64,000 nucleotides of DNA, taken from assembly GCF_026153355.1 (NCBI RefSeq), contig NZ_CP110636.1, positions 5,704,001 to 5,768,000 on the forward strand, in the 5' to 3' direction. Position numbers and translations under genes: made by a program. Under the pieces are notes generated by a model that saw only the letters and a list, made by a program, of their open reading frames with translations, searched no databases and was not told the origin of the DNA. This DNA comes from Streptomyces endophytica. GTDB lineage: Bacteria > Actinomycetota > Actinomycetes > Streptomycetales > Streptomycetaceae. Shown one piece after another: positions 9,332 through 17,900 of this stretch. The first letter of the stretch is position 1; each line of letters starts with the position of its first letter.

Positions 9332-10357
9332 TTGAAACACCCTTACGCCGTCGCGCTCGCGACCGCCCTCGTCGCTTCCTGCGCACTGCTCACCGGCTGC
9401 TCGGAGACCGGGCAGCCGGTCGACTTCAACGCCGGCGGCAAACCCGACGGGGCCGCGCCCGTCAAACCCGTGGACGCGGACACCCGTATGCCGACGGGCC
9501 CGAAGAGCGACTTCCGGGTCACCCGCACGCTCGACGACGGCACGCACATCGCCCGGACCACGCTGAAGGGCCCCAAGTCCGGGGTCACCGGCAGCGTCTG
9601 GGTCTGGGCGCCGAAGGAGTACCAGGACCCGAAGTACGCCAAGAGCGGATTCCCGGTGCTGATCGCCCTGCCGGGCGGTCTGGGCAGTCCGCAGGACGCC
9701 GACGGGGTCACCAACTACTGGGTCGGCGGCGACATCAAGCTCCAGGAGAACCTCACCCGGTGGACCGCGGAGGGCAAGAGCCTGCCGTTCATCGTGGTGA
9801 TGCCGATGCTCAACCCGGACACCCAGTACCACGACTCCAGCGACATACCCGGCCAGCAGAAGATGGGCACCTGGCTGACGGAGGACGTGGTGGACCTGGC
9901 GAAGGCCAACTTCCGCACCTACCGGTCCCGCGACGGCTGGGCGTTCATGGGCTCGTCCTCGGGCGGCTTCGCCGGGCTGAAGTCCGTGCTCAAGCACCCG
10001 GACAGGTTCAAGGCGGCGATCGCCAGCGGGCCGGACATCGTGCCGGACTCCCCGCTGTGGGCCGGGCACCAGGCGGAGAAGGACGCCAACAACCCGGAGA
10101 AGCTCGCCCAGCGGCTGCTCCAGAAGGGCGGCCCGGACGTCTACCTCGCCTTCCAGGCGGGCACCCGGGAGTCCCCAGCCGTCACCCTGCCCATCCAGAA
10201 GTTCCGCAACGCCTACGGCAAGGGGCCGATCCACACGTCGTTGCAGCTCATACCCGGCGGCCGGCACAACGCCTGGGACTACCAGAAGGGCATGGCCGAC
10301 GGCTCCCTGAAGTTCATCAGCGACCATCTGAAGGCCCCGGTGCCGACTCGTTCCTGA
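9332..10357 (+). CDS. Lipoprotein esterase, alpha/beta-hydrolase fold (esterase D-like)
   Basis: A 341-residue protein with a TTG start preceded by GGAG. The lipobox LLTGC near residue 22 gives a surface-anchored lipoprotein. The nucleophile elbow is GSSSGG in WAFMGSSSGGFAGL, and the C-terminal GGRHNAWDY carries the likely catalytic His. These are typical of the putative-esterase family that includes feruloyl and acetyl-xylan esterases and trehalose mycolyltransferases. It probably hydrolyses an acyl ester outside the cell. The substrate is not readable from the sequence. It stands alone between the N-glycan operon and small stress genes. Confidence 0.82.
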   Translation: MKHPYAVALATALVASCALLTGCSETGQPVDFNAGGKPDGAAPVKPVDADTRMPTGPKSDFRVTRTLDDGTHIARTTLKGPKSGVTGSVWVWAPKEYQDPKYAKSGFPVLIALPGGLGSPQDADGVTNYWVGGDIKLQENLTRWTAEGKSLPFIVVMPMLNPDTQYHDSSDIPGQQKMGTWLTEDVVDLAKANFRTYRSRDGWAFMGSSSGGFAGLKSVLKHPDRFKAAIASGPDIVPDSPLWAGHQAEKDANNPEKLAQRLLQKGGPDVYLAFQAGTRESPAVTLPIQKFRNAYGKGPIHTSLQLIPGGRHNAWDYQKGMADGSLKFISDHLKAPVPTRS

Positions 10358-10435
10358 CGCCGGGCGCGCGGATGCAGATCACCTGACCGGGGGTGATGCT
10401 GGAGTGGCGGGGGGCCGTCCCGAGGAGGTCACACC

Positions 10436-10624
10436 ATGTCCGTGATGGACAAGCTCAAGCAGATGCTGAAGGGTCACGAGGAACAGACCGGCAAGGGCGT
10501 GGACAAGGCCGGCGACTTCGTCGACGAGAAGACCCAGGGCAAGTACTCCGGGCAGGTCGACACGGCACAGGACAAGCTGCGGGACCAGCTCGGCCGCGAT
10601 CAGGACCAGCCGCCGCAGAGCTGA
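10436..10624 (+). CDS. MT0933-like antitoxin-family small protein
   Basis: A 62-residue charged helical protein (MSVMDKLKQMLKG, then GKGVDKAGDFVDEKTQGKY). The alternating Lys/Asp helices and the DKAGD...DEKT.GKY...VD.AQDKL pattern match the actinobacterial MT0933-like antitoxin family. GAGGTC lies 5-10 nt upstream of the ATG. No toxin-like ORF is adjacent, so toxin-antitoxin function is not shown. Many Streptomyces carry several orphan copies. Confidence 0.75.
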   Translation: MSVMDKLKQMLKGHEEQTGKGVDKAGDFVDEKTQGKYSGQVDTAQDKLRDQLGRDQDQPPQS

Positions 10625-10682
10625 CCGAACGGGATTTCCCAACGGCGGTGCCGGGCCGCCGCCCCGCCCGTACGCTGTGCGG

Positions 10683-11261
10683 ATGATCTCCGCGTCGTCC
10701 GCCCAGCTGGCCCCAGACGTCCTGATGCGCCCCGTCACGGCGGAGGACGCCGCCGGTCTCGCCCGGTCCTACCGGCGCAGCCGGGACCATCTCCGCCGCT
10801 GGGAACCGGACCGGGACGATGCGTTCTTCACCACCGACGGCCAGGCGGCCCGGCTGCGCGCCCTGCTCGCGGAGCGGAGCGCCGGGCAGGCCATGCCGTG
10901 GGTGCTGGAGCGGCGGCCGGACGACGGCGCCGGGGAGCCCGAGGTCGTCGGTGCGATCACGCTGACCGGGATCGTGCGGGGCCCGTTCCGCAATGCCCAC
11001 CTGGGCTACTGGATCGACGCGGGCCAGCTGCGCCGCGGCCTGGCCTCGGCCGCGGTGACCGCGGTCTGTGCCGCGGCCGATGCCGAGCTGGGCCTGCACC
11101 GCGTCCAGGCGGGCACCCTCGTCGACAACCACGCGTCCCAGCGCACGCTGCTGAAGTGCGGTTTCACCGCGTTCGGCACGGCCGAGAACTATCTGCACAT
11201 CAACGGCGCCTGGCGCGACCACCGGCTGTTCCAGAAGATCCTCAACGACCGCCGCCCGTAA
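10683..11261 (+). CDS. GNAT-family N-acetyltransferase (RimJ-like)
   Basis: A 192-residue protein (MISASSAQLAPDVLMRPVTA). The acetyl-CoA-binding region includes LGYWIDAGQLRRGLASAAV and the C-terminal NHASQRTLLKCGF, typical of RimJ/RimL-type acetyltransferases that modify the N-terminus of ribosomal or other proteins. TACGCT at 10671-10676 lies 6 nt before the ATG with no ribosome site, which is the usual spacing of a leaderless Streptomyces promoter. This supports ATG 10683 over the GTG at 10677. The natural substrate is unknown. Confidence 0.85.
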   Translation: MISASSAQLAPDVLMRPVTAEDAAGLARSYRRSRDHLRRWEPDRDDAFFTTDGQAARLRALLAERSAGQAMPWVLERRPDDGAGEPEVVGAITLTGIVRGPFRNAHLGYWIDAGQLRRGLASAAVTAVCAAADAELGLHRVQAGTLVDNHASQRTLLKCGFTAFGTAENYLHINGAWRDHRLFQKILNDRRP

Positions 11262-11296
11262 GGCCGCGGGCACGTCCGGACCGCGTCCGGACGCGG

Positions 11297-11332
11297 AGGG
11301 GCGCCCGCCCCCGGTCGGGAACGGGCGCCCCT
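11297..11332. terminator. Bidirectional terminator between GNAT and cold-shock genes
   Basis: Perfect 11-bp arms (AGGGGCGCCCG and CGGGCGCCCCT) with a 14-nt loop, placed between two convergent genes. Confidence 0.8.
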
Positions 11333-11352
11333 CGCCGCGTGGTGCGGACGGG

Positions 11353-11556
11353 TCAGGCCAGCCGGATCTTCTCCGCCTGCGGGCCCTTGTGGCCCTGGGT
11401 GACCTCGAACGTCACCTTCTGGCCCTCCTGGAGCTCGCGGTAGCCGGTGGCGTCGATGTTGGAGTAGTGCGCGAAGACGTCGGCGCCGCCGCCGTCCTGG
11501 GCGATGAAGCCGAAGCCTTTCTCCGAGTTGAACCACTTCACCGTGCCGGAAGCCAT
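11353..11556 (-). CDS. Cold-shock domain protein, CspA family
   Basis: A 67-residue single cold-shock domain. RNP1 is KGFGFIAQDG and RNP2 is DVFAHYSNI. The protein begins MASGTVKWFNSEKGFGF and is nearly identical in style to the abundant Streptomyces Csp proteins (ScoF/CspA). It binds single-stranded RNA or DNA and acts as an RNA chaperone. A GAAGGAGA ribosome site precedes the ATG. The roughly 300-nt gap upstream leaves room for the long leader RNA usual for csp genes. Confidence 0.95.
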   Translation of the reverse strand: MASGTVKWFNSEKGFGFIAQDGGGADVFAHYSNIDATGYRELQEGQKVTFEVTQGHKGPQAEKIRLA

Positions 11557-11871
11557 ATCTGTCTCCTTCGTTCAAGGGGCTCGGATCGGGTTCCGCGACT
11601 GCGCAACCCGGAGGTGATCGCCTTGGGTCCGGAGACGCACCGCACACGCACACGCACAGCAAGAACGCCCGTGAATGCGACACGGGCGCCCGGTACTTCG
11701 GAACCACGACAGCTGTTCAGGACGCTACACCGAGCAACGCCCGGCGGGCGGCAGGTCCGGGACGGACGCGTCGCCCTTCACCGGGCCAGGGCCATCCGAT
11801 GTCCTCCGTATACCTGACCTATCGGATGTGTGTGCGGAACCGGCGGGTGCGGCCAGCCGCCTGACCACCCA
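11557..11871. other. Intergenic region holding the csp leader; no gene seen
   Basis: A 315-bp gap between the csp start and the carboxypeptidase stop, both genes being on the minus strand. It contains a short ACACGCACACGCAC run near 11642-11656 and no frame with coding character. It most likely holds the csp promoter and leader. Confidence 0.4.
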
Positions 11872-13190
11872 TCAGCGCTCCTCCCGGTCCGCGGTCCTCT
11901 CCGGGCCGGCCTCCGGACCCACCTCCGGGTCCTTTCCTGCCGCTCCCGCCGCCGTGCACGGCTTGCGGCGGCGCCACCAGAGCCCGGTGCCGAGGCCGGC
12001 GGCCGCGATCACCCCGACGGCCGCGGCCGACGACAGCAGCCACCGCTGGCGCCCCGCGCCGTCGCCGCTCCCCGGGGCGCCGGCCTCGTGCAGGGGTGCA
12101 GCGGTGACGGCCGGTGGGCGACCTGCCCGGCCCCGGCGTCCCGCCAGCCCGGGGCGACACGCGGCAGCATGGCCACCGCGGCGGCCCGGGGCGCCACCTC
12201 GAACCCCCAGTCCAGCAGGGCACGGGTCTCCTCGTACACCGCGTTCGGGGCACCGGACTGCGGGTTCATCGCGGTGACCAGCAGCGTCCGGCCGTCCCGC
12301 CGGGCGGCCGCGACCAGGGTGTTGCCGGCGTGCGTGGTGTAGCCGTTCTTCACCCCGATCAGTCCCTCGTACGGCCGCACGCCGTGCGAGCCGACCAGCA
12401 GCCGGTTGGTGTTCTGGATGCCGAACGAGTCCGGGCCGCCGCCCTGCGGGAGCTGGGCCCGTTTCGTCGCGGCGAACTCCGCGAAGTCGGGGTTGGTCAG
12501 CCCCGCCTGCCCGAAGAGCGCCAGGTCGTAGGCGGAGGAGACCTGCCCCGGGGTGTCGAAGCCGTCCGCGGACTCCACCCGGGTGTCCCGGGCGCCGAGG
12601 CGGCGCGCGGTCTCCTGCATGTCGTCGATGGTCTTGTTCCAGCCGCCGTTCATGGCGGCCAGGGTGTGCACCGCGTCGCTGCCGGAGCTGAGGAAGACGC
12701 CGTGCCACAGGTCGGCGACGTGGTACGGCACCTCCTCCCTGAGCCCGGCCATCGAACTGCCCGCCTCGATGCCGGCCAGGTCCTCCATGGAGACGGTGTG
12801 CACCGTCCCCTGGGAGAACTTCGGCAGCACGGTCAGCGCGAACAGCGTCTTGAGCGTACTGGCGGGCGGCAGCGGCCGGTGGACGTCCTTGGCGGCCAGC
12901 ACCTTGCCGCTCCCCAGGTCCGTCACCATCCACGACAGCGCGGTGACCTTCGGCGGCTCCGGTACGTCCTCCCGGGCCACGAACTGCACCCCGCGCCGGT
13001 CCAGCCGGTTCCCGGCGTCGGCCGCGGGGCGGGCCCCGGCCCGCAGGTCGTCGACGCCGTACGGGCCATCGGCCCGTACGGTCCGGCACACACCACTGGC
13101 GCGCGCCGGACCGGGCACGGCCAGCAGGCCGGCGGCACAAACGGCCACGACGGCCACGGCTCTGACGGGGGCCCATCTCACGCTCGACAT
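11872..13190 (-). CDS. D-alanyl-D-alanine carboxypeptidase, S11 family (frame broken near the C-terminus)
   Basis: A secreted penicillin-binding protein that trims peptidoglycan stem peptides. There is a signal peptide (about residues 1-30) and SxxK is S111-TLK114. The usual SxN is SGS (169-171) and the usual KTG is KNG (281-283), both non-canonical. The start at ATG 13190 has TAGCGT 7 nt upstream, as in leaderless genes. The frame is family-like to about 12120 and then degenerates. The neighbouring frame supplies the expected membrane anchor (RWLLSSAAAVGVIAAAGLGT, then WWRRR) ending at 11872. One missing base near 12105-12120 explains the split. Unrepaired, the protein stops at 12009 without its anchor. 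Confidence 0.86.
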
Positions 13191-13244
13191 GAGGCCCACG
13201 CTAGGAACGCGGTGGGCCGGGCGCCGGTTGGCTTACGCCATCCG

Positions 13245-13735
13245 GCGCTTTGCGGTGCCTCCCACGTACCTGTCCGCTGCGCTTTGCGGCGCCTCCCACG
13301 TACCTTGCCGTCCCGCCGCGGGTGTTCTCGCCGTTGCGCCTGCGGCGGGCTGGGTTGTTGTTGGGTGCGGTGACGGGCCTGCGGGGCCGGTTGTGTGGAC
13401 TGCTGACGCTTTACGTCCACACAACCGGCCCCTCCGGCCCGTCCCCTCCCGTGAAGGGGAAAGTTTTGGCCGGTGGGGGCGCACGTAATGCCCACACGCC
13501 CGCAGGCAACAGACCGGGTCCGCCCCCAACCAGCTGAGAAACTCCCACTCACGGGAGGGGCTGGACCGGAGGACGAAGTCTGGAGGGCCGGCACCGCACC
13601 CAAAACACCACGCCCGCCGCCAGGCGCAACGGCGAGACGACCCACGGCGGGACGGCGAGGTACATGCGGGGCGCCGCCAAGCGCAACGGCGAACAAGCCC
13701 CGCGGCGGGACAGACGGGTACGTGGGCGAGTACTA
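13245..13735. repeat. Large imperfect inverted-repeat block between carboxypeptidase and MFS genes
   Basis: About 490 bp without a credible gene. (a) A 26-bp direct repeat with one mismatch at 13245-13270 and 13279-13304. (b) A 46-bp segment at 13327-13372 that recurs inverted at 13592-13636 with about 80% identity. (c) A strong hairpin with arms 13373-13400 and 13415-13442, containing 14 perfect base pairs (CCGGTTGTGTGGAC) around a 14-nt loop. (d) Inverted 12-mers CCCCTCCCGTGA (13443-13454) and TCACGGGAGGGG (13549-13560). The two halves are roughly mirror images. I recall similar blocks between genes in other Streptomyces, but their origin is not established here. Confidence 0.75.
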
Positions 13736-14860
13736 ACCCGGCAGGAGCGTCGCGAGGCCCAGGATCGCCAGGGCCGCGCCGAGCCACAAGGGGGCCCGTA
13801 GGCCGGCGGAGGCGATGGCCAGGCCGCCGGCGGAGGAGCCGATGATGACGCCGAGGGTGATGAAGGAGGAGTGCACGGTGTTCACCAACGGGCCGGCGTT
13901 TGCGGTGCGTTGGACCCTTACCGCCATGGCCGGGTTCATCGTGACGCCGACCAGCCCGATCCCCGCCATCAGCAGCACGGCCGGTACCGCGCGGTCGGCG
14001 AGGAGGGCGAGGCCGGCGAGGAAGAGCGCGTTCAGCGTCAGCCCGACGAGCTGGACGCCGACGGTGTGCCGGTCCGCGAGCCGTCCGACGACGGTGTTGC
14101 CGACGACGGTGGCGGCACCGTAGCCGAGGAGCAGCAGCGGCACGGTGCCCGCCGAGAAGCCGGTGACCTTGGTGAGCAGCGGGTGGAAGTAGCTGAACGC
14201 GGAGAAGGTGGCGCCGATGATCAACGTACTGGTGGACAGCACCAGCCACAGCCGGGGCTTGCGGAAGGCCGCCAGTTCCTCCCGTACGCTGCCGCCGCCC
14301 TCGGGCCGGCCGAGAGCGGGCACGCCGGCGAGGGTGGCGAGCGCGGCCAGTACGGCGATGGCCGAGACCACCCAGAACGCCGCCCGCCAGCCGAGGCGTT
14401 CCCCGACGACCGTCGACAGCGGCAGGCCCAGCAGGGTGCCGAGCATCAGCCCGTTCATGGCCACCGCGATGGCCCGGCCGCGGATCTCCGGGCGGGTCAG
14501 CTGGACGCAGAGCGAGACGGTCACGCCGAAGAACGCCTGTGCGGCGACCCCGGTGACGATGCGGGCGACCAGCATCACCCCGTAGTCGGGGGCGATGGCG
14601 GCCAGCACGTTGCCGGCCAGGAATATGGCGAACAGCAGCATCAGCGCCGTCTTCTGGCGCAGTTTCCGTACGGCGACGGTGAGGAAGGGTCCGCCGGCCG
14701 CCATGGCCACCGCGAAGGCGGTGATGAGATAGCCGATCCGAGGGACGCTCACCCCCAGCCCGTCGGCCATCTGGGGCATCAGCCCGGCCACCACGAACTC
14801 GCTGGTCACCATGGCGAAAACGCCCATGGCCAGCACATATACAGGGCGCGGCATGGTCAT
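13733..14860 (-). CDS. MFS transporter, drug:H+ antiporter-1 (AraJ/YdhP-like)
   Basis: A 375-residue membrane protein with 12 predicted membrane segments. The first (VYVLAMGVFAMVTSEFVVAG) carries the SEFVV motif typical of DHA1 exporters such as AraJ, Cmr and NepI. ATG 14860 was chosen because GGGGGA lies 7 nt upstream; an in-frame GTG at 14875 overlaps that ribosome site. Substrate unknown; sugar or drug efflux is usual for the family. The gene runs away from the methyltransferase gene on the same strand. The 147-nt gap upstream is AT-richer than its surroundings and probably holds the promoter. Confidence 0.85.
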   Translation of the reverse strand: MTMPRPVYVLAMGVFAMVTSEFVVAGLMPQMADGLGVSVPRIGYLITAFAVAMAAGGPFLTVAVRKLRQKTALMLLFAIFLAGNVLAAIAPDYGVMLVARIVTGVAAQAFFGVTVSLCVQLTRPEIRGRAIAVAMNGLMLGTLLGLPLSTVVGERLGWRAAFWVVSAIAVLAALATLAGVPALGRPEGGGSVREELAAFRKPRLWLVLSTSTLIIGATFSAFSYFHPLLTKVTGFSAGTVPLLLLGYGAATVVGNTVVGRLADRHTVGVQLVGLTLNALFLAGLALLADRAVPAVLLMAGIGLVGVTMNPAMAVRVQRTANAGPLVNTVHSSFITLGVIIGSSAGGLAIASAGLRAPLWLGAALAILGLATLLPG

Positions 14861-15007
14861 CTGGCCGTCCCCCACCTTTCTGAACTGATCGTCACAATAC
14901 TTGCGCAGGCGGGACTGTACAGGATTTTGGATCGATCGTTTCAGAATGTGGGCGGCGCGCGCCGCAAGGCTTCGAGCGGTCGAGGCTCAGGGGCGGGCCT
15001 CAGGGCG

Positions 15008-15640
15008 TCAGCCCCGCGGTTTGTCCCACACCAGCGAATAGCGCCACAGCAGATGACGTCGGTAGCGGCTGCCCGGCAGGCAGGCGCGGGCGGCGCGGCG
15101 GACCTCGCCCCAGGTCATGGGGCTGTCCAGGATCGGCATGCCGGGCGGTCCGGACTTGCCGCCGTGCCGGCGGGCCTGGAGGCGGGCGGCCGGGAGGCCG
15201 GCGCCGCTGACGAGCCAGTCCCAGGGCGTTCCGTTGGCCGCCAGCCCGACGACCACGAGACGGCCGCCGGGCGCCAGCAGACCGGTCAGGCGGCGGGCCG
15301 CGGCGGTGAACTCCGCGTGGTGGATGACGGCCACGGCCGTGACGAGGTCATAGCCGCCCGGCAGGGCACCGTCCGCCATGAAGTCGGCTTCCAGGAAGCT
15401 GGTGTTCGGGATTCCGGCACTGCCCTCGCGGGCCAGCCGCAGCATCGCGGCGGAGCGGTCCACGCCGGTCACCTCGTCGATCCGCCGGGCCAGTTTGCGG
15501 ACCAGCAGGCCGTCACCGCAGCCGACGTCCAGCGCCCGCGCACAGCCGTCCGGCACCGCGTCCAGGACCAGCCGGTGGTAGTGCACATTGTGGTTCCAGT
15601 ACGGATCCGGCGGCGCCGCCGGTAGGTCGGTGAACGGCAT
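15008..15640 (-). CDS. Class I SAM-dependent methyltransferase
   Basis: A 210-residue protein. Motif I is ALDVGCGDGLL (about residues 39-49), the acidic loop is VTGVDRS, and the motif IV region is YDLVTAVAVIHHAEF. The N-terminus DPYWNHNVHYHRLVLDAVP resembles the UbiE/Coq5-like methyltransferases common in actinomycetes. These transfer a methyl group from S-adenosylmethionine to a small molecule that cannot be named here. It stands alone, with its promoter region at 15641-15779 shared with the divergent proline-rich gene. Confidence 0.85.
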   Translation of the reverse strand: MPFTDLPAAPPDPYWNHNVHYHRLVLDAVPDGCARALDVGCGDGLLVRKLARRIDEVTGVDRSAAMLRLAREGSAGIPNTSFLEADFMADGALPGGYDLVTAVAVIHHAEFTAAARRLTGLLAPGGRLVVVGLAANGTPWDWLVSGAGLPAARLQARRHGGKSGPPGMPILDSPMTWGEVRRAARACLPGSRYRRHLLWRYSLVWDKPRG

Positions 15641-15779
15641 CGGGTCACCCTAACGAGCCCGGGCGGTTCCGGGTGGTTCCATCGGGTGAATCCCTGCGTG
15701 CGGCGCAACCAGGCGGGTCCTCCGCGGCTTCCGGAGAGGTGACAGCGCTGTTCCGTTCCCGCGAGCCGTGGAGGTCCCG

Positions 15780-16184
15780 ATGCCGCTCGACCGCCCCACT
15801 CCCCCGCCGTACGGCGCGGCACCGGACTACACGCTCGCTCCGCCGCGCGCCGAGGACCGTCTGGACACCCTCGCGCTGCCGCTCGATCCGCTGCTGCCGC
15901 CGCCCCGCCCGGAGGACCGGGTGCCAGGCGGGCCCTGGCGGGCCGACGAGTGGCCGCTGCCGCCGCCGCGCCCCGAGGAGCGGCTGCAGGGCCCGGTGGC
16001 CCTGCCCGATCGCCGGAAGCCGGACCTCCAGGCCGCGCTGACCGCGGCCGGCATCGCACCGGAGGCCGCGGACGCGGTCGCGGTCGCGAACATCGCGGGT
16101 CTGGGCGACGCCACGGTCCGGGCCGTCATCAACTGGATCGAGGCGGCCGGCCGGGCGTCCTGGGCCCGGCCGCACGCGGTGTGA
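15780..16184 (+). CDS. Proline-rich hypothetical protein with three PPR(A/P)E-R repeats
   Basis: A 134-residue protein of unknown function. ATG 15780 is preceded by GGAGG at 5 nt. The first 80 residues are low complexity and contain three copies of a short motif: PPRAEDRL, PPRPEDRV and PPRPEERL, separated by about 20-30 residues. The C-terminal half (LQAALTAAGIAPEAADAVAV, then ANIAGLGDATVRAVINWIE) is predicted helical and resembles a small helix-hairpin or UBA-like fold. No membrane segment or signal is visible. It is convergent with murJ. No function is proposed. Confidence 0.65.
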   Translation: MPLDRPTPPPYGAAPDYTLAPPRAEDRLDTLALPLDPLLPPPRPEDRVPGGPWRADEWPLPPPRPEERLQGPVALPDRRKPDLQAALTAAGIAPEAADAVAVANIAGLGDATVRAVINWIEAAGRASWARPHAV

Positions 16185-16199
16185 GCGACCGGCTTCGGT

Positions 16200-17891
16200 T
16201 CACCGCAGGCCGGGCAGGGTGCGCAGTTCGGTGACCTTGAGGAGCCGGGCGAGCGCCAGGAAGAGCAGGGCCATGGTGAGGCCGCCGGCGGCCAGCGCCA
16301 GGACGGGGGACCAGAAGGGCGGCACGGCGGCCCCGGAGCACGCCCGGGCCACGAGCCAGGCCACCGCGCCGGCCACGGCGGCGGCGCCGGTCAGCTTGCC
16401 GTAGGTCCGGCACAGCCGGCGGCCGTCGAGGCGGCCGGAGAGGCGCCGGCGCAGCAGCAGCACGGTGAGCAGCAGCCCGGCCCCGTACGCGACGGTGTAG
16501 GCGGCGGCCATGCCGGTGACCGCCCAGCGGGCCGGCAGCAGCAGATGGCAGGCGGTGGCCAGGACGATGTTGAGGGCGGCGATGCCGGCGCCCGTCCAGA
16601 ACGGCGTACGGGTGTCCTCGAAGGCGTAGAAGCCGCGCAGCAGCAGGTACTGGGCGGAGAACGGGATCAGGCCGAGGCCGAACGCCTGCAGCATGTGGCC
16701 GGTCGGCGCGGCCGAGGCGGCGTTCACCGAGCCGTGGGCGAACAGCAGTTGGGCGGTCTGCGGGCCGAGCGCGACGAAGAAGAAGGCGGCCGGGACGATG
16801 AGCACGCCGCTGACGCGCAGGGCCCGGGAGAGGTCGCTGCGCAGGTCGTCCAGGCGGTGTTCGGCGACCGCCCGGCTCATCCGGGGCAGCAGGGCCGTCA
16901 CCAGCGAGACGGTCACGATCGACTGCGGCAGCATCCAGATGCCCTGGGCGTAGTTGTAGGCGGTGTATCCGACGCCCGCGGTGGGGAGTTGCCGGTCGGC
17001 GGCGCCGGCGTAGTGCGTGACGACGGTCATCGCGGCCAGGTTGGCGAGCACGAACAGCAGAGTCCAGCGGGCCGCCGAGATGCTCTTGCCGAGGCCGCTG
17101 CCCCGCCAGTCGAAGCGCGGCCGGAAGCGGAAGCCGGCCGCGCGCACGAACGGGACCAGGGCCAGGGCCTGCAGGGCGATGCCGCCGGTGGTGGCGAGGC
17201 CGAGCAGATCGATCTGGCCGGGGGTGATGTCCTCGATCCGGTCGGGACCGGCCAGCAGCCCGAGGTAGAGGCCGAACATCGCGATCAGCACGACGTTGTT
17301 GAGGACCGGCGTCCACATCATCGCGCCGAACCTGCTGCGGGCATTGAGGACCTGGCCGAGGATGAAGAAGAGCCCGTAGAAGAAGATCTGCGGAAGCAGG
17401 AAGCGGGCGAAGACGACGGTGAGGGCGAAGGCGGCGTGGGTCCGGGGCGTGTCGGGCGTGTAGAGCGCGACGATCTGCGGGGCGGCCCACACCGAGAGCA
17501 GGGTGCCCACCGTGAGCACGCTCAGGACGAGGGTGACCAGCCGCTGTTCGTGGGCCCGGCCGCCGTCCGGGTGCTCGGCCCGGGCCCGGACCAGCTGAGG
17601 TACGAGCACGGAGTTGAGCGCGCCGCCGATCAGCAGGGTGTAGAGGCTCATCGGGACGACGTTGGCGGTGTTGTAGGTGGTGGCGAGCAGTCCGGTGCCG
17701 AGCGCGGCCGCCTGGAGCACGTTCCGGAACAGCCCGGTGGCACGGGACACCACGGTCCCCGCCGCCATCAGGAGTGAGGAGCGGGCCAGCCCGCCGCCGG
17801 CCTCCTTCTCCCCCGTGGTCGGGTCGCCGGCGGATATCTCCCGGCCGGATACCCGCAGTTGCATGGTGTCGTCCGATGTCCCCTCGATCAT
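16200..17891 (-). CDS. murJ: MurJ/MviN-family lipid II flippase
   Basis: A 563-residue membrane protein with about 14 hydrophobic segments. The MurJ family signature begins LLMAAGTVVSRATGLFRNVL after a 35-residue cytoplasmic N-terminus, followed by TYNTANVVPMSLYTLLIGGA. MurJ proteins flip the peptidoglycan precursor lipid II across the membrane. Streptomyces have more than one paralogue, so this may be a secondary one. It lies 9 bp downstream of the ligD polymerase gene on the same strand and could be co-transcribed with it. Confidence 0.88.
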   Translation of the reverse strand: MIEGTSDDTMQLRVSGREISAGDPTTGEKEAGGGLARSSLLMAAGTVVSRATGLFRNVLQAAALGTGLLATTYNTANVVPMSLYTLLIGGALNSVLVPQLVRARAEHPDGGRAHEQRLVTLVLSVLTVGTLLSVWAAPQIVALYTPDTPRTHAAFALTVVFARFLLPQIFFYGLFFILGQVLNARSRFGAMMWTPVLNNVVLIAMFGLYLGLLAGPDRIEDITPGQIDLLGLATTGGIALQALALVPFVRAAGFRFRPRFDWRGSGLGKSISAARWTLLFVLANLAAMTVVTHYAGAADRQLPTAGVGYTAYNYAQGIWMLPQSIVTVSLVTALLPRMSRAVAEHRLDDLRSDLSRALRVSGVLIVPAAFFFVALGPQTAQLLFAHGSVNAASAAPTGHMLQAFGLGLIPFSAQYLLLRGFYAFEDTRTPFWTGAGIAALNIVLATACHLLLPARWAVTGMAAAYTVAYGAGLLLTVLLLRRRLSGRLDGRRLCRTYGKLTGAAAVAGAVAWLVARACSGAAVPPFWSPVLALAAGGLTMALLFLALARLLKVTELRTLPGLR

Positions 17892-17900
17892 GGGGACAAC

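Noticed and set aside
8831..10327. Long minus-strand frame over the esterase gene
   Set aside because: Only its last 90 codons look like a real protein. The rest mirrors the esterase.
10436..10624. Toxin-antitoxin locus at the MT0933-like gene
   Set aside because: No toxin-like partner is adjacent on either side.
13203..13740. Insertion sequence at the inverted-repeat block
   Set aside because: No transposase frame and no clear short target duplication could be seen, so only a repeat block is reported.
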